64,000 bases of DNA from Paraburkholderia aspalathi (GCF_900116445.1 NZ_FPBH01000003.1:487447-551446), one strand, 5' to 3'; numbered from the stretch's first letter, positions 34,803-43,388 are shown. Numbers and translations: made by a program. Notes: generated by a model not told the origin, from the sequence alone.

Positions 34803-35282
34803 GTTGGTATCTCCAGATATAGGTGTCGTATTTATTGCCGTCGCGGCCGGAGAGTCGGGTTCTTCGCTTTCGTCGGGACGAGCAGGATCGCTGCCCGGCA
34901 ACGGGAAGTAGATGGGTAATCTGAAGGAACACATCCGCCTGATTGAGCGGGTCGGACATTAATAAACCGTCCGGTCGTTCAATCAATGTGTGTAACGTTA
35001 GGATCGTTTTGGCTTGACGCCAAGCGGGGTTAACCCGCTTGGTTGGTGGGATATGGGGTTACCCGGCGGGTAGAGTGCGGAAAGGAAATTAGGCTTAGCC
35101 GAATAATGCTCATGCACACGTACCTACTGTATGCATAATATGCGTTCATGCATCTAATTGACGCAACATATACGGCGTAGGCAGGGATCTTTCAAGCGCA
35201 GGCGGCCCGCCAGGATTTTTCCCCGATCCCTTTTTGTCGCCTGAGGCGACGACCTGTTCGTTCAGGTGCTGCGCGACAACAC
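34803..35282. promoter_or_regulatory. Upstream region of the tannase-like gene with strong palindrome
   Basis: CCAAGCGGG-GTTAA-CCCGCTTGG at 35020-35042 is a perfect 9-bp inverted repeat. A smaller TTGGC-N5-GCCAA dyad overlaps its left edge. Further right the DNA is AT-rich with repeated ATGCAT/TATGCAT elements (about 35130-35155). The palindrome is 218 bp before the tannase start and 240 bp after the SnoaL stop, so it could be an operator or a terminator stem without T run. Confidence 0.5.
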
Positions 35283-35675
35283 TCACACCGGGTGGTCGGT
35301 GTTATCGATATCGACGGCAACGACCCAATCGCCCTTCTCCATCTTCCATATCACCACGTATTTCCCACGGATTTCCACCGGCTCACCATCCCGCGTCAAG
35401 CTGATGACGTAACTGCCGACGTCATAGGCGATGTCAAGACTCGCGGATACTGTCAGCGTGGGGCTGTAGAGCGCCCTGAAGTCAGGGCGCGTGAAATAGG
35501 TACGCCATACGGCGATAACCGCGTCCTTGCCAACATGCCGCGGCTGTCCCGGTTGCATATAAACGGCGTCACTCGCGTAAATTGACGCTATCGCGTCGAT
35601 GTTCTTCTCTGCTATTGCGGTCATCCATCCGTTATATCGGGAAAGGAGATGGTCCCGAATGTTCTGTTCTGTCAT
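35283..35675 (-). CDS. SnoaL/NTF2-like protein
   Basis: 130 residues of the small cone-shaped NTF2 fold: HLLSRYNGWMTAIAEKNIDAIASIYASDAVYMQPGQPRHVGKDAVIAVW, then DIAYDVGSYVISL and IRGKYVVIWKMEKGDWVVAVDI. Members act as isomerases, hydratases or ketosteroid-type enzymes, or have no activity. AAGGAAT precedes the ATG. It lies 71 bp downstream of the HPPD gene on the same strand. The substrate is unknown. Confidence 0.87.
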   Translation of the reverse strand: MTEQNIRDHLLSRYNGWMTAIAEKNIDAIASIYASDAVYMQPGQPRHVGKDAVIAVWRTYFTRPDFRALYSPTLTVSASLDIAYDVGSYVISLTRDGEPVEIRGKYVVIWKMEKGDWVVAVDIDNTDHPV

Positions 35676-35746
35676 GGCTTCATTCCTTCAAGGTGGTCAG
35701 TGAAAGGGTCCACAGCAGGGACCGTGGGTTCTCTGCTACGCGGTGG

Positions 35747-36778
35747 TCAATTAAGTGAGCCGCGTTGTTGCTGATCTTTCTCCTGCGATTCGAACAGGGC
35801 CTTGAAATTGCCTTCGCCGAACCCGTCTTCACCGCGGCGTTCAATTATTTCGAAGAAGACCGGGCCTATCTGGCGCTTCGTGAAACGCTGCAGCAGAATC
35901 TTCTGCGGACTCTTGCCGTCGACCAGGATGCCGTGTTCAGCCAGGTGCTCGATGTCAAGACCGTGCCCCGGAAGACGCCCATCTATTCCGTCGTAATAGC
36001 TCTGCGATGGCGCCGCCATGAACTCGATGCCGGCAGCACTGAGCTTTTGAAGCGTGTCTTCGATGTTGGACGTCTGCAGCGCGATGTGTTGAATTCCCTC
36101 GCCACCGTAGTCACGGATGAATTCATCGTTCTGGTTGAGCACGCCGGGTTGGTCATGAGCGGCGGCAGCCACCGGAATCGATACACGACCGCACGGGCTC
36201 ACCATTGAGCGCGCGCGCATTCCGGACATATGGCCTTTGACTTCGAGATACTGCTTCTCAGCGAACCCAAACGTGTCGCGGTAGAAGTTGGCCCACAAAT
36301 CAAGATTCTTGGGGTGCACAATATTCGACGTATGGTCGACGGCCAGGATATTGGCATCACCCTCCTGCGTGTTTCTGGCTTCGACTGGAAGCGAGAAGAT
36401 TTCGCGGAAGTCGCGGTCGACGAAGTACACGAGACTATCTCCGATACCGAGAATCGTCGGCGTGTCGAGGACAAACTCGCCCTCCTGTTCCGCAGACGCG
36501 CTGACAGCACCGCCGGATAACGCCTGCTCGTGTGCTGCCTTCGCGTCGTTGACGTGAATTCCAATCGCACGCACCGACGCACCGTGCTGGGATTCGAACG
36601 CGTTCGGATTCCCGTTAACAATGAACACGGCTGCGCCTTGAGTCATCAGGAGCATGTCGCTCTTCGACTTGCCGCGAAGGCGAAAGCCAAGGTTCTCGAA
36701 GAGTTCGACGAGTTCCATCGGCTGGGATGAGACGAACTCGACGAACGCGAATCCGTTAGTTTTCACTCGAGTGGTCAT
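35747..36778 (-). CDS. hppD: 4-hydroxyphenylpyruvate dioxygenase
   Basis: 343 residues, two vicinal-oxygen-chelate domains. Iron ligands are in place: His in AVDHTSNI, His in GIQHIAL and Glu in VFFEIIERRGEDGFGEGNF. The C-terminal GNFKALFES helix that closes the active site is intact. Converts 4-hydroxyphenylpyruvate to homogentisate. Homogentisate dioxygenase and fumarylacetoacetase genes are not in the window, so this may be a second copy serving this cluster. ATG 36778 from family start; ribosome site weak. Confidence 0.93.
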   Translation of the reverse strand: MTTRVKTNGFAFVEFVSSQPMELVELFENLGFRLRGKSKSDMLLMTQGAAVFIVNGNPNAFESQHGASVRAIGIHVNDAKAAHEQALSGGAVSASAEQEGEFVLDTPTILGIGDSLVYFVDRDFREIFSLPVEARNTQEGDANILAVDHTSNIVHPKNLDLWANFYRDTFGFAEKQYLEVKGHMSGMRARSMVSPCGRVSIPVAAAAHDQPGVLNQNDEFIRDYGGEGIQHIALQTSNIEDTLQKLSAAGIEFMAAPSQSYYDGIDGRLPGHGLDIEHLAEHGILVDGKSPQKILLQRFTKRQIGPVFFEIIERRGEDGFGEGNFKALFESQEKDQQQRGSLN

Positions 36779-36873
36779 AATACCAAGTAGTAATCCAAAA
36801 TATATGTCGTAGATCGAGCCCAAGGGAGCACGCTCTCATTCGACAATCAGGCCGCGGCCGGCGAAAGTGGAAC

Positions 36874-37287
36874 TTACTTGCGGGTCGCAGCGACCACCTT
36901 GATCTCGACGATAAGCTCAGGGCGAGCCAGCGCGGCGATACCGAGAATGGTCCACGCCGGGAAGTCCGAGCGAATGTATTGCTCCTTTACTTCGCGGAAC
37001 GTGGAGAGTTGCGAGCCGACATCGACGTGATAGGAAACGAGCTCGACGACATCCGTGAAATCGAGGCCCATATGCTTGAGCACGGCTTCGATACGCTTGA
37101 ATGCAACGTCGATCTGTTCCTTCGGATCTTCCGGAATCGACCCGTCGGCACGCAAGCCGATTTGGCCAGCGATGAAGACCAGCCCGTTAGCCGTCACGGC
37201 CGGCGAGTACTGGAACAGGTCGAAAATGCGATTGCTTCCAAAGGTTGCGTCGTCGTCAGGAAGACGCAGGCGCTCGATTTTGCTCAT
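36874..37287 (-). CDS. Rid (YjgF/YER057c/UK114) family protein
   Basis: 137 residues, trimeric Rid fold: SPAVTANGLVFIAGQIGLRADGSI, VAFKRIEAVLKHMGLDFTDVVELVSYHVDV, FPAWTILGIAALARPELIVEIKVVA. The catalytic Arg of RidA, found in a PxRxxx context, is Trp here (FPAWTIL). It is therefore probably not a 2-aminoacrylate deaminase but a member of another Rid subgroup; several of those sit in aromatic catabolic operons. GAAGGAC precedes the ATG. 95 bp upstream of hppD. Confidence 0.88.
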   Translation of the reverse strand: MSKIERLRLPDDDATFGSNRIFDLFQYSPAVTANGLVFIAGQIGLRADGSIPEDPKEQIDVAFKRIEAVLKHMGLDFTDVVELVSYHVDVGSQLSTFREVKEQYIRSDFPAWTILGIAALARPELIVEIKVVAATRK

Positions 37288-37386
37288 GGCAGTCCTTCAA
37301 TCAACTGGTGTAGTACGGGAAATTGATTCCAACGTGACCACTTTAGGTGACCAGCTAAGCTGCCGTCTGTATAGCGTGATACCAAA

Positions 37387-38061
37387 TCAACCGAGAAGTT
37401 TGGACGAGTCGAGCACCCAGATACGACGTTGCCGGAGTTCAATTGCGCCGAGCGTCGTCAAGCGCTTCAGTGCACGGGTGACGGTGACCCGGGTCGCCCC
37501 CGTCATGGCGGCGATCTGCTCATGAGTCAGAGGGATGGATATCAGCGTGCCGTCCTCGCGCTTCTCGCCGTACAGCTCGGCCATCCGTCCCAGTAGCTCC
37601 CCGATTCGCATCTCCGGCTTTGGAAGCGCGAGGTATTGGATGCGGGACGCCAGAATCCGCTGTTTGAGCGCAACGATGCGCATCAGTGAGATGGCAAGTT
37701 CTGGACAGGACGGAATTGCCCCGGTGATAACCCTGATGTCGAACTCGATCAGTTCCGAGTCTTCGGCTGCGATAGCTGTGGCGATGCGCGGGAAGCCATC
37801 CATAGCGGGGCTTTCGCCGAACATCGACCACGGCCCCATCATTTCAAGCATGAACTCGGCGCCGTCACTCTGAAAGATCGAAACCTGGATACGACCGGAA
37901 AGCAGAAAGTAAAAGGTGAAACCAAGCTCGCCTTGACGATAAATCATGTTGCCCTTCTCGACCTTTATCTTCCGGCCGAGATGGGCTGCACGAATCCACA
38001 CGCCCGCCGTGGCGTCATCCATATGCCATGTCTCGGTGGTCGCCGCGGCACTCTTGCTCAA
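37387..38061 (-). CDS. Crp/Fnr-family transcriptional regulator
   Basis: 224 residues. Cyclic-nucleotide-binding-type sensor about 20-140 (VEKGNMIYRQGELGFTFYFLLSGRIQVSIF) without an Fnr-type Cys cluster, then helix-turn-helix about 165-215 (IPLTHEQIAAMTGATRVTVTRALKRLTTLGAIEL). The start is TTG 38061, supported by GAGGAG at good spacing. It follows the monooxygenase gene by 72 bp and precedes the Rid-HPPD-SnoaL genes, which it may control. Confidence 0.88.
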   Translation of the reverse strand: MSKSAAATTETWHMDDATAGVWIRAAHLGRKIKVEKGNMIYRQGELGFTFYFLLSGRIQVSIFQSDGAEFMLEMMGPWSMFGESPAMDGFPRIATAIAAEDSELIEFDIRVITGAIPSCPELAISLMRIVALKQRILASRIQYLALPKPEMRIGELLGRMAELYGEKREDGTLISIPLTHEQIAAMTGATRVTVTRALKRLTTLGAIELRQRRIWVLDSSKLLG

Positions 38062-38133
38062 ACCTGACTCCTCTCATGTGGGCGTGTTGACGCGTGTATT
38101 GTGGCATGAACATAAGTGCTACTCGATTGCGTG

Positions 38134-39606
38134 CTAAGCAGCGTCGACGTGACGTTCCTCTGCACTCTGGGCAACATACCCGTCCGGGCGTATCAGTATC
38201 GCTTTCAACCCAGAGAACATCGAAGCATGCTCGACGCCCCTCACTTCCTCAAAAATTACCGCGTCTGTCGGAAGCCATTCTGGTATCGCCACTTGCGCGC
38301 CAGCGTTAAATGCGAGATGAACCCATTTTCCCGCGCTGAGAAGCGAATACAAATTCGTCCGTTCTCCATTCTTCAACTGAAGTTCAGTATCGCGGATCCG
38401 GTTTCCCAGCAGGGACGAACTCGATCCAGCACAACCAGGCAGCGCTTCGGGATAGCGCACACCGAAGCCAGAAACCTGCCGTGCAAAATAAGCGTTGATC
38501 TCGGGGTTCTTGAGCATGTCATTGAATACGTCTCGCAAAGCGCGTCCATGAGGTGAGAAGCCGGTGATCAAGTAGCCTTGCGCCATCGTCGTATCGTGAA
38601 GATAGGCACCCACCGGCCTGCGTTCCTGCTCATAGGTATCGAGCAGGTATTCGGGTGCCTCTCCTTTAACGACTGCCGCCAGTTTCCAACCGAGATTCAT
38701 TGCGTCCTGGATGCCGACGTTCATGCCCTGCCCGCCTGCCGGCAGGTGAATATGCGCTGCATCGCCGGCGAGAAAAATTCGCCCCCGGCGATAGTGAGAA
38801 ACGAGCCGGGTCTCGTTGTCGAACCGCGAAAGCCACAGTGGGTCCCGGGCTGAAAAGTCCGTTCCGGCGATCATCCTCGTCACGCTGGTCAGTTCCTCGA
38901 ACGTCACGGGGTCGTCGCGCGTCACGCCGCGATCCACGGCCTCATTGAGAACGATGCGATAGTGGCGACCGTCACCCAATGGCGCGACCATCACGCTGCC
39001 CCGTTCATTGAATTCGGAAAACAGGGGTACGCTGGGCGGCGCATCCAGCACGACGTCCCCCATCAATGCCATCGCTGTCGCCGGATGTCCCACGAAATCG
39101 ATACCCGCCTCTCGTCTGACAATGCTGCGAGCACCATCGGTTCCTACGACATAGGCGCCGGTCAGCTCGAAAGCACCTTCGGGTCCCGCCCCACGAACGC
39201 TGACCGAGCCTGAATCGACTGTCATGCCTTCGACAACAGCGCCTCTGCGGATATCAACGCCTAGTTCCAGCGCCCGCTGCTCGATGATCTCTTCGGTTGC
39301 TTTCTGCGGAATAAAGAGCGTGTAGGAAAAGCGGCTGTCGAAAATATTGAAATCAAGTCTTGTGTCGAGAACCGCATAGTGGCCCGCCGTGATCGGCTTG
39401 CCAGTCGCAATGAAACGATCCTCGACTCCTCGCAGCGACAACACCTCCAGCGTACGACCGTGGATGGTCAATGCACGTGATTGCTCGACGCATTTCGTGC
39501 GCCTTTCGAGCACGACGACGCTTAGCCCTGCAAGCCGCAATTCGCATGCCAACCACAGACCGACCGGTCCGCCTCCCACCACCACAACTTCGAACGACGT
39601 ATTCAT
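38134..39606 (-). CDS. FAD-dependent aromatic monooxygenase (PheA/TfdB type)
   Basis: 490 residues. FAD site VVVVGGGPVGLWLACELRLAG, DG motif VVGTDGARSIVRREAG, GD motif FLAGDAAHIHLPAGGQGMNVGIQDAMNLGWKLA, and a C-terminal thioredoxin-like domain from about 400. The family hydroxylates phenols, polyketides or drugs with NAD(P)H. The divergent TetR gene and the shared CTAAC-N3-GTTAG sites resemble TetR-controlled detoxifying monooxygenases. Start ATG 39606 (TTG 39624 also in frame). Confidence 0.9.
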   Translation of the reverse strand: MNTSFEVVVVGGGPVGLWLACELRLAGLSVVVLERRTKCVEQSRALTIHGRTLEVLSLRGVEDRFIATGKPITAGHYAVLDTRLDFNIFDSRFSYTLFIPQKATEEIIEQRALELGVDIRRGAVVEGMTVDSGSVSVRGAGPEGAFELTGAYVVGTDGARSIVRREAGIDFVGHPATAMALMGDVVLDAPPSVPLFSEFNERGSVMVAPLGDGRHYRIVLNEAVDRGVTRDDPVTFEELTSVTRMIAGTDFSARDPLWLSRFDNETRLVSHYRRGRIFLAGDAAHIHLPAGGQGMNVGIQDAMNLGWKLAAVVKGEAPEYLLDTYEQERRPVGAYLHDTTMAQGYLITGFSPHGRALRDVFNDMLKNPEINAYFARQVSGFGVRYPEALPGCAGSSSSLLGNRIRDTELQLKNGERTNLYSLLSAGKWVHLAFNAGAQVAIPEWLPTDAVIFEEVRGVEHASMFSGLKAILIRPDGYVAQSAEERHVDAA

Positions 39607-39643
39607 ATCAACGGTATTCCTCAAAGTAAATACGCGGACTTTA

Positions 39644-39660
39644 ATCTAACGGTGTTAGAT
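39644..39660. promoter_or_regulatory. TetR-type operator, monooxygenase side
   Basis: ATCTAAC-GGT-GTTAGAT, a perfect 7-bp-arm palindrome 38 bp before the monooxygenase ATG. On the minus strand it falls between a TTTACT and a TAAAGT, reasonable -35 and -10 positions. Same CTAAC-N3-GTTAG core as at 39794 and 40751. Confidence 0.78.
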
Positions 39661-39793
39661 AGTAAACTGAAACTATCGTCGATAGGCGCCGTATGCCGGG
39701 TCCTGGGTTCGTGCAATGCGTGCCATTGCTTACTTCACCGAGCCTCCAACTGCTTCTTTGCAACCGCGCGCCTGCGATAACCGTCAGTGGCTA

Positions 39794-39806
39794 CTAACAC
39801 TGTTAG
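39794..39806. promoter_or_regulatory. TetR-type operator, tetR side
   Basis: CTAACACTGTTAG immediately followed by CTTAGAAT, giving a TAGAAT -10 box at 39809-39814. It is 78 bp before the tetR ATG and suits autorepression. The 21-bp segment matches 40751-40771 at 20 of 21 positions. Confidence 0.8.
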
Positions 39807-39883
39807 CTTAGAATGTAGAATCTCCACGCACACTCAATAGCGGCAGCAAGTCTCGATACCCTCAACATTCAAAAAAGGCCCTC

Positions 39884-40513
39884 ATGGCAATACAGAAAGA
39901 ACAGGTCATCCAGGTTGCAATGGACCTCCTCGATGAGCTTGGAATCGAGGGTGTAACAATGCGCAAGCTTGCGCAGGCGCTCGATATCAAGGCAGCCTCG
40001 CTGTACTGGCACTTTGCGAACAAGCAGGAACTGATGGACGGCATGGCCGATATGCTTATGGAGAACGTCGCGCGTAAGGCGCCGCGTCATCACCAGTGGG
40101 AAGAGCGGTTGCGCCATATCGCGGTCGAAATCCGCCGCGCGATGTTGAAGCATCGGGACGGCGCGCGCGTGTTCGCCGGCAGTTATGGCGTGGCCGAAAA
40201 TGTCATGCGAGTCGGCAACGCGATGATGGCCACGCTGGCCGAGGCCGGCGCAAACACCCGGCTGTCCTCATGGGGTTCGTTCAGCGTGCTCTACTACGTG
40301 CTCGGATTCGTGATGGAAGAACAGGCGCTTGGCACAGACAACGACATCGACATGGATGCGCGCCGAGCCGCGTTCATGGCGTTAGCGAACACAGGCTATC
40401 CCCACGCATACGAGGCGGCCGACGACATCTTCAATCACAACTTCGACCAGCGCTTCGCATTGGGTCTCGACCTGCTGATCCGGGGGTTCAAAAGCAGGAT
40501 CGCCGAGTCTTGA
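39884..40513 (+). CDS. TetR-family regulator with TetR_C-type ligand domain
   Basis: 209 residues. HTH about 5-55: EQVIQVAMDLLDELGIEGVTMRKLAQALDIKAASLYWHFANKQELMDGMADML, very close to the tetracycline-repressor DNA-binding pattern. The C-terminal domain (RAMLKHRDGARVFAG, GSFSVLYYVLGFVMEEQA) matches the TetR_C helical ligand pocket. AAGG lies before ATG 39884. Divergent from the monooxygenase and upstream of the SDR gene; all three promoters carry the same palindrome. Confidence 0.92.
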   Translation: MAIQKEQVIQVAMDLLDELGIEGVTMRKLAQALDIKAASLYWHFANKQELMDGMADMLMENVARKAPRHHQWEERLRHIAVEIRRAMLKHRDGARVFAGSYGVAENVMRVGNAMMATLAEAGANTRLSSWGSFSVLYYVLGFVMEEQALGTDNDIDMDARRAAFMALANTGYPHAYEAADDIFNHNFDQRFALGLDLLIRGFKSRIAES

Positions 40514-40743
40514 TAGACTAACAACTCCGGATCGTCGATAACGAAGCCGACGTCAGCGCCGAATTCGCGCGCCTGCTAGGTTAGCGGTAAAGCTCGCTGC
40601 CCGCTGGTCTGCCGACTCCCCAGACCACGCGGCGCCATCCTGTTGTTCTCCCCCACTTGCGTGCGCTGCCTGCCGGAACTGTCCGCGCAGGCGTCACCGC
40701 CACCGCCATTCGGCATCGAGCCTCACTCTCTTCACAATTTCCC

Positions 40744-40790
40744 TTGACGACTAACACTGTTAGCCTAGAATACCAACCTACCACTGTTAG
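40744..40790 (+). promoter_or_regulatory. SDR promoter with paired TetR-type operators
   Basis: -35 TTGACG (40744-40749), 16-bp spacer, -10 TAGAAT (40766-40771). Operator CTAACACTGTTAG (40751-40763) fills the spacer; a second copy CTACCACTGTTAG with one mismatch lies at 40778-40790, over the expected transcription start. Centre-to-centre distance is 27 bp. The arrangement predicts tight repression. Confidence 0.8.
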
Positions 40791-40857
40791 ATTAACGATG
40801 GCAGCGGTATCGGTTAAAACCAGGCTGGTGATCCGGCCTCTTTCGGAACTAATGCAT

Positions 40858-41685
40858 ATGAGTAAGAAAGTCTGGTTCATCACAGGTACCTCACGCGGAT
40901 TCGGCCGCGTCTGGGCCGAGGCCGCTCTCGCACGCGGTGACAGTGTCGCCGCCACAGTGCGGGACATTGCGAACCTCAATGATCTCGTCGAATCGTACGG
41001 CGACGCGATTCTTCCACTCGCACTCGACGTCACGGATCGCGGCGCCGTGTTCGCCGCGGTCGAACAGGCGCATCGTCACTTTGGTCGCCTGGACGTGGTG
41101 CTGAGCAATGCGGGTTATGGCCTGTTTGGCACTATCGAGGAAACAGATGAAGCGACGGCACGCGCGCAGTTCGAGACGAATTTCTTCGGTTCGCTGTGGG
41201 TCATTCAGGCCGCGTTGCCGTTACTACGTTCACAAGGTGGCGGTCACGTGCTCGCAGTATCCAGTCTTGCCGGCGTGATCACTTTCCCCACGGCAGGCGT
41301 CTACGTTGCATCCAAATGGGCGGTCGAAGGTTTGTGCGATGCGCTTGCCAAGGAAGTCGCGGACTTCGGCATCAAGGTAACGCTCATCGAACCCGGCGGC
41401 TACGACACCGACTGGCGCGGCACATCCGCTCATCACGCAACGAAGCTGGACGCGTACAGCGGCTTGCGCGAGAAGCTAGCGGCAGCCCATGGCTCACGCG
41501 CCCTCGGTAACGCCGAGGCCACAGCCGAGGCGATTCTCGCGGTTGTCGACGCACAGACCCCGCCGTTGCGTCTGTTGCTTGGCGACACTGCCCTCCAGAT
41601 CGCAGAACATGCCTACGCGGATCGGCTCGCCACGTGGCGGCAATGGGAAAGCGTTTCGAAAGCCGCTCAAGGCAATGCCGGCTAA
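40858..41685 (+). CDS. Short-chain dehydrogenase/reductase
   Basis: 275 residues. Cofactor loop FITGTSRGFGRVWAE, NAG motif LSNAGYG, catalytic Ser in VSSLAG and YxxxK in GVYVASKWAV. Classical SDR oxidoreductase; NADP preference suggested by the Ser-Arg after TGT. Start ATG 40858 (MSKKVWFITG); an in-frame ATG at 40852 is 6 bp upstream. Placed under the two palindromes at 40751 and 40778, so it probably acts in the same stress or aromatic response as the monooxygenase. Confidence 0.88.
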   Translation: MSKKVWFITGTSRGFGRVWAEAALARGDSVAATVRDIANLNDLVESYGDAILPLALDVTDRGAVFAAVEQAHRHFGRLDVVLSNAGYGLFGTIEETDEATARAQFETNFFGSLWVIQAALPLLRSQGGGHVLAVSSLAGVITFPTAGVYVASKWAVEGLCDALAKEVADFGIKVTLIEPGGYDTDWRGTSAHHATKLDAYSGLREKLAAAHGSRALGNAEATAEAILAVVDAQTPPLRLLLGDTALQIAEHAYADRLATWRQWESVSKAAQGNAG

Positions 41686-41938
41686 CGCCTGGGCTCAACT
41701 GCGCATCGAGTTGAGACGAAACGACGGCATTCTTGAATGGCTCTCAACTACGTTGCTTGGGCCTGATGAAGTTTCGTTCCCACGGCGGGCCTGTAAGGCT
41801 TTGCAGAAAATAACGTCAGGAAATCCCGGACCGCACTCGTTCCTACGCCGATGCGCCTGCTTTACTACGTGGTTGCCCGCTGGGCTGAGGGTGCGGCGGC
41901 CGGATGATCCACATCCATAAGCCATTCGCAGGTCGGCC

Positions 41939-43000
41939 ATGGAATATTTGTCCCGTAGAATGTCTGCGAACAATTTGCCCTCGGAGAGACCCTTGCAGAC
42001 ACCCTTCAACGACGTTGTACCCGACAACGAAACGCTTCTGGCGATCGTGCGGGCACAGACGGAGATTGCCAAGCTCGGACTGGATCTTGGCGGTGTCATG
42101 AGTTTTGTCACCGAGCGTGTCCCGCAGGCCGATGGCGCGGTGGTCGAGCTTGCTGAAGGCGATGAAATGGTCTACCGCGCGAGTTCGGGCATTGCTTCCT
42201 CGCTGCTGGGTTTGCGGCTCAAACGCAGCGGCAGTCTGTCCGGTCTATGCGTGGAAACCGGCGACATCCTGCGATGTGCGGACTCGGAAATCGATCCACG
42301 CGTCGACCGTGAGGCGTGTCGGCGAGTGGGCCTGCGCTCGATGATCGTCACGCCACTCAGGCATGTCGATACGACGGTGGGCGTGCTGAAGGTCGTGGGC
42401 GCAGCGGCTAACGCGTTCACCGACGAAAATATTCGCGCGCTCGAACTGATGTCAGAACTGATCGCTGCCGCGATGTTTCACGCAGCGAGGCACGCAACCA
42501 GCGAGCTTTATTATCTGGCTACGCGCGATGCGCTCACGGGGTTGCCGAACCGCGCGTTGTTTTACGACCGGTTGCGGCAGGCGATTCAGCAAGCTCAACG
42601 AGCTTCAGCGACGCTCGGCATTCTCAATCTGGACCTCAACGACCTGAAACCCATCAACGACCGCTATGGCCACCGCGCGGGCGACGCGGCGATCAGGGAA
42701 GCGGCGCTACGCATGAACAAGACAGCGCGGTGCTCGGACACGGTGGCGCGCGTGGGTGGCGACGAGTTCGCCGTCATCCTGCCCGGTATCCACTCCAAGG
42801 CAGATGCCGAGAGGCTGGGCATGCGTATGGTCGAGCAGGTTCGTGAGCCCTTTGAGTTCGAGGGGCGCGCGCTCGACCTCGATGTCAGTGTGGGCGCTGC
42901 TGTTCTTCCCGACGATGGCGTCGAGATGACAACACTCATTGATCGGGCAGATCAGGCGATGTATGAGGCGAAGCGGATGCGAAAGATGGAGCGCATGTGA
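41939..43000 (+). CDS. GAF-GGDEF diguanylate cyclase
   Basis: 353 residues. GAF domain about 35-185 (DGAVVELAEGDEMVYRASSGIA, SLSGLCVETGDILRC, SMIVTPLRHVDTTVGVLKVVG), then GGDEF about 190-345 with YLATRDALTGLPNRALFYDRL and intact RVGGDEFAVIL. RCSD lies exactly five residues before GGDEF, a canonical product-inhibition site. Expected to make cyclic-di-GMP. Start ATG 41939; ATG 41960 is also possible. No obvious partner gene. Confidence 0.87.
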   Translation: MEYLSRRMSANNLPSERPLQTPFNDVVPDNETLLAIVRAQTEIAKLGLDLGGVMSFVTERVPQADGAVVELAEGDEMVYRASSGIASSLLGLRLKRSGSLSGLCVETGDILRCADSEIDPRVDREACRRVGLRSMIVTPLRHVDTTVGVLKVVGAAANAFTDENIRALELMSELIAAAMFHAARHATSELYYLATRDALTGLPNRALFYDRLRQAIQQAQRASATLGILNLDLNDLKPINDRYGHRAGDAAIREAALRMNKTARCSDTVARVGGDEFAVILPGIHSKADAERLGMRMVEQVREPFEFEGRALDLDVSVGAAVLPDDGVEMTTLIDRADQAMYEAKRMRKMERM

Positions 43001-43073
43001 GTGCGTGCGGGGCAAGCGGGAGTTGGTCTATCGGCTGCGATTGCAGACACGCGAGATAGGCTGGAACACGTCG

Positions 43074-43388
43074 GAGCATAGAGAGCCGAAGTGCCTTGGG
43101 TCGCGGCATCTGGCGCCCCGCCTGCCGAAGCTGATCGAGTCCAGCATAGGTCCGCTCGACTTCGCGCGAGAACGCTTCTCCCTCCTTGGTCTGCAATGCG
43201 CTCCCATGCCCTCGTACAAACAGCGGAAAGCCAAGGTCCGCTTCGAGCTGCGCAATCGCGCGACTGACATGAGGCTGGCCGATGCCAAGTGCTTCCGCGG
43301 CTCTCGTCATCCCGCCGTGACGCATAACGGCACGAAACAGGTCGATATGGGCCGGGTTGGTGACGATCGACCATTTCGGATGGTTGGG
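43074..43388 (-). pseudogene. LysR-family regulator remnant
   Basis: The frame encodes a good LysR winged helix (DLFRAVMRHGGMTRAAEALGIGQPHVSRAIAQLEADLGFPLFVRGHGSALQTKEG) and linker helix (YAGLDQLRQAGRQM). After ALRLSML the family sequence stops; the rest is unlike any effector domain and runs into the 3' end of the cyclase gene. No ATG or ribosome site lies close before the helix. A 5' fragment of a deleted gene. Confidence 0.7.

Noticed and set aside
41686..41938. Possible transposase or gene fragment between the SDR and cyclase genes
   Set aside because: No recognisable domain or terminal repeats; only short random-looking frames.
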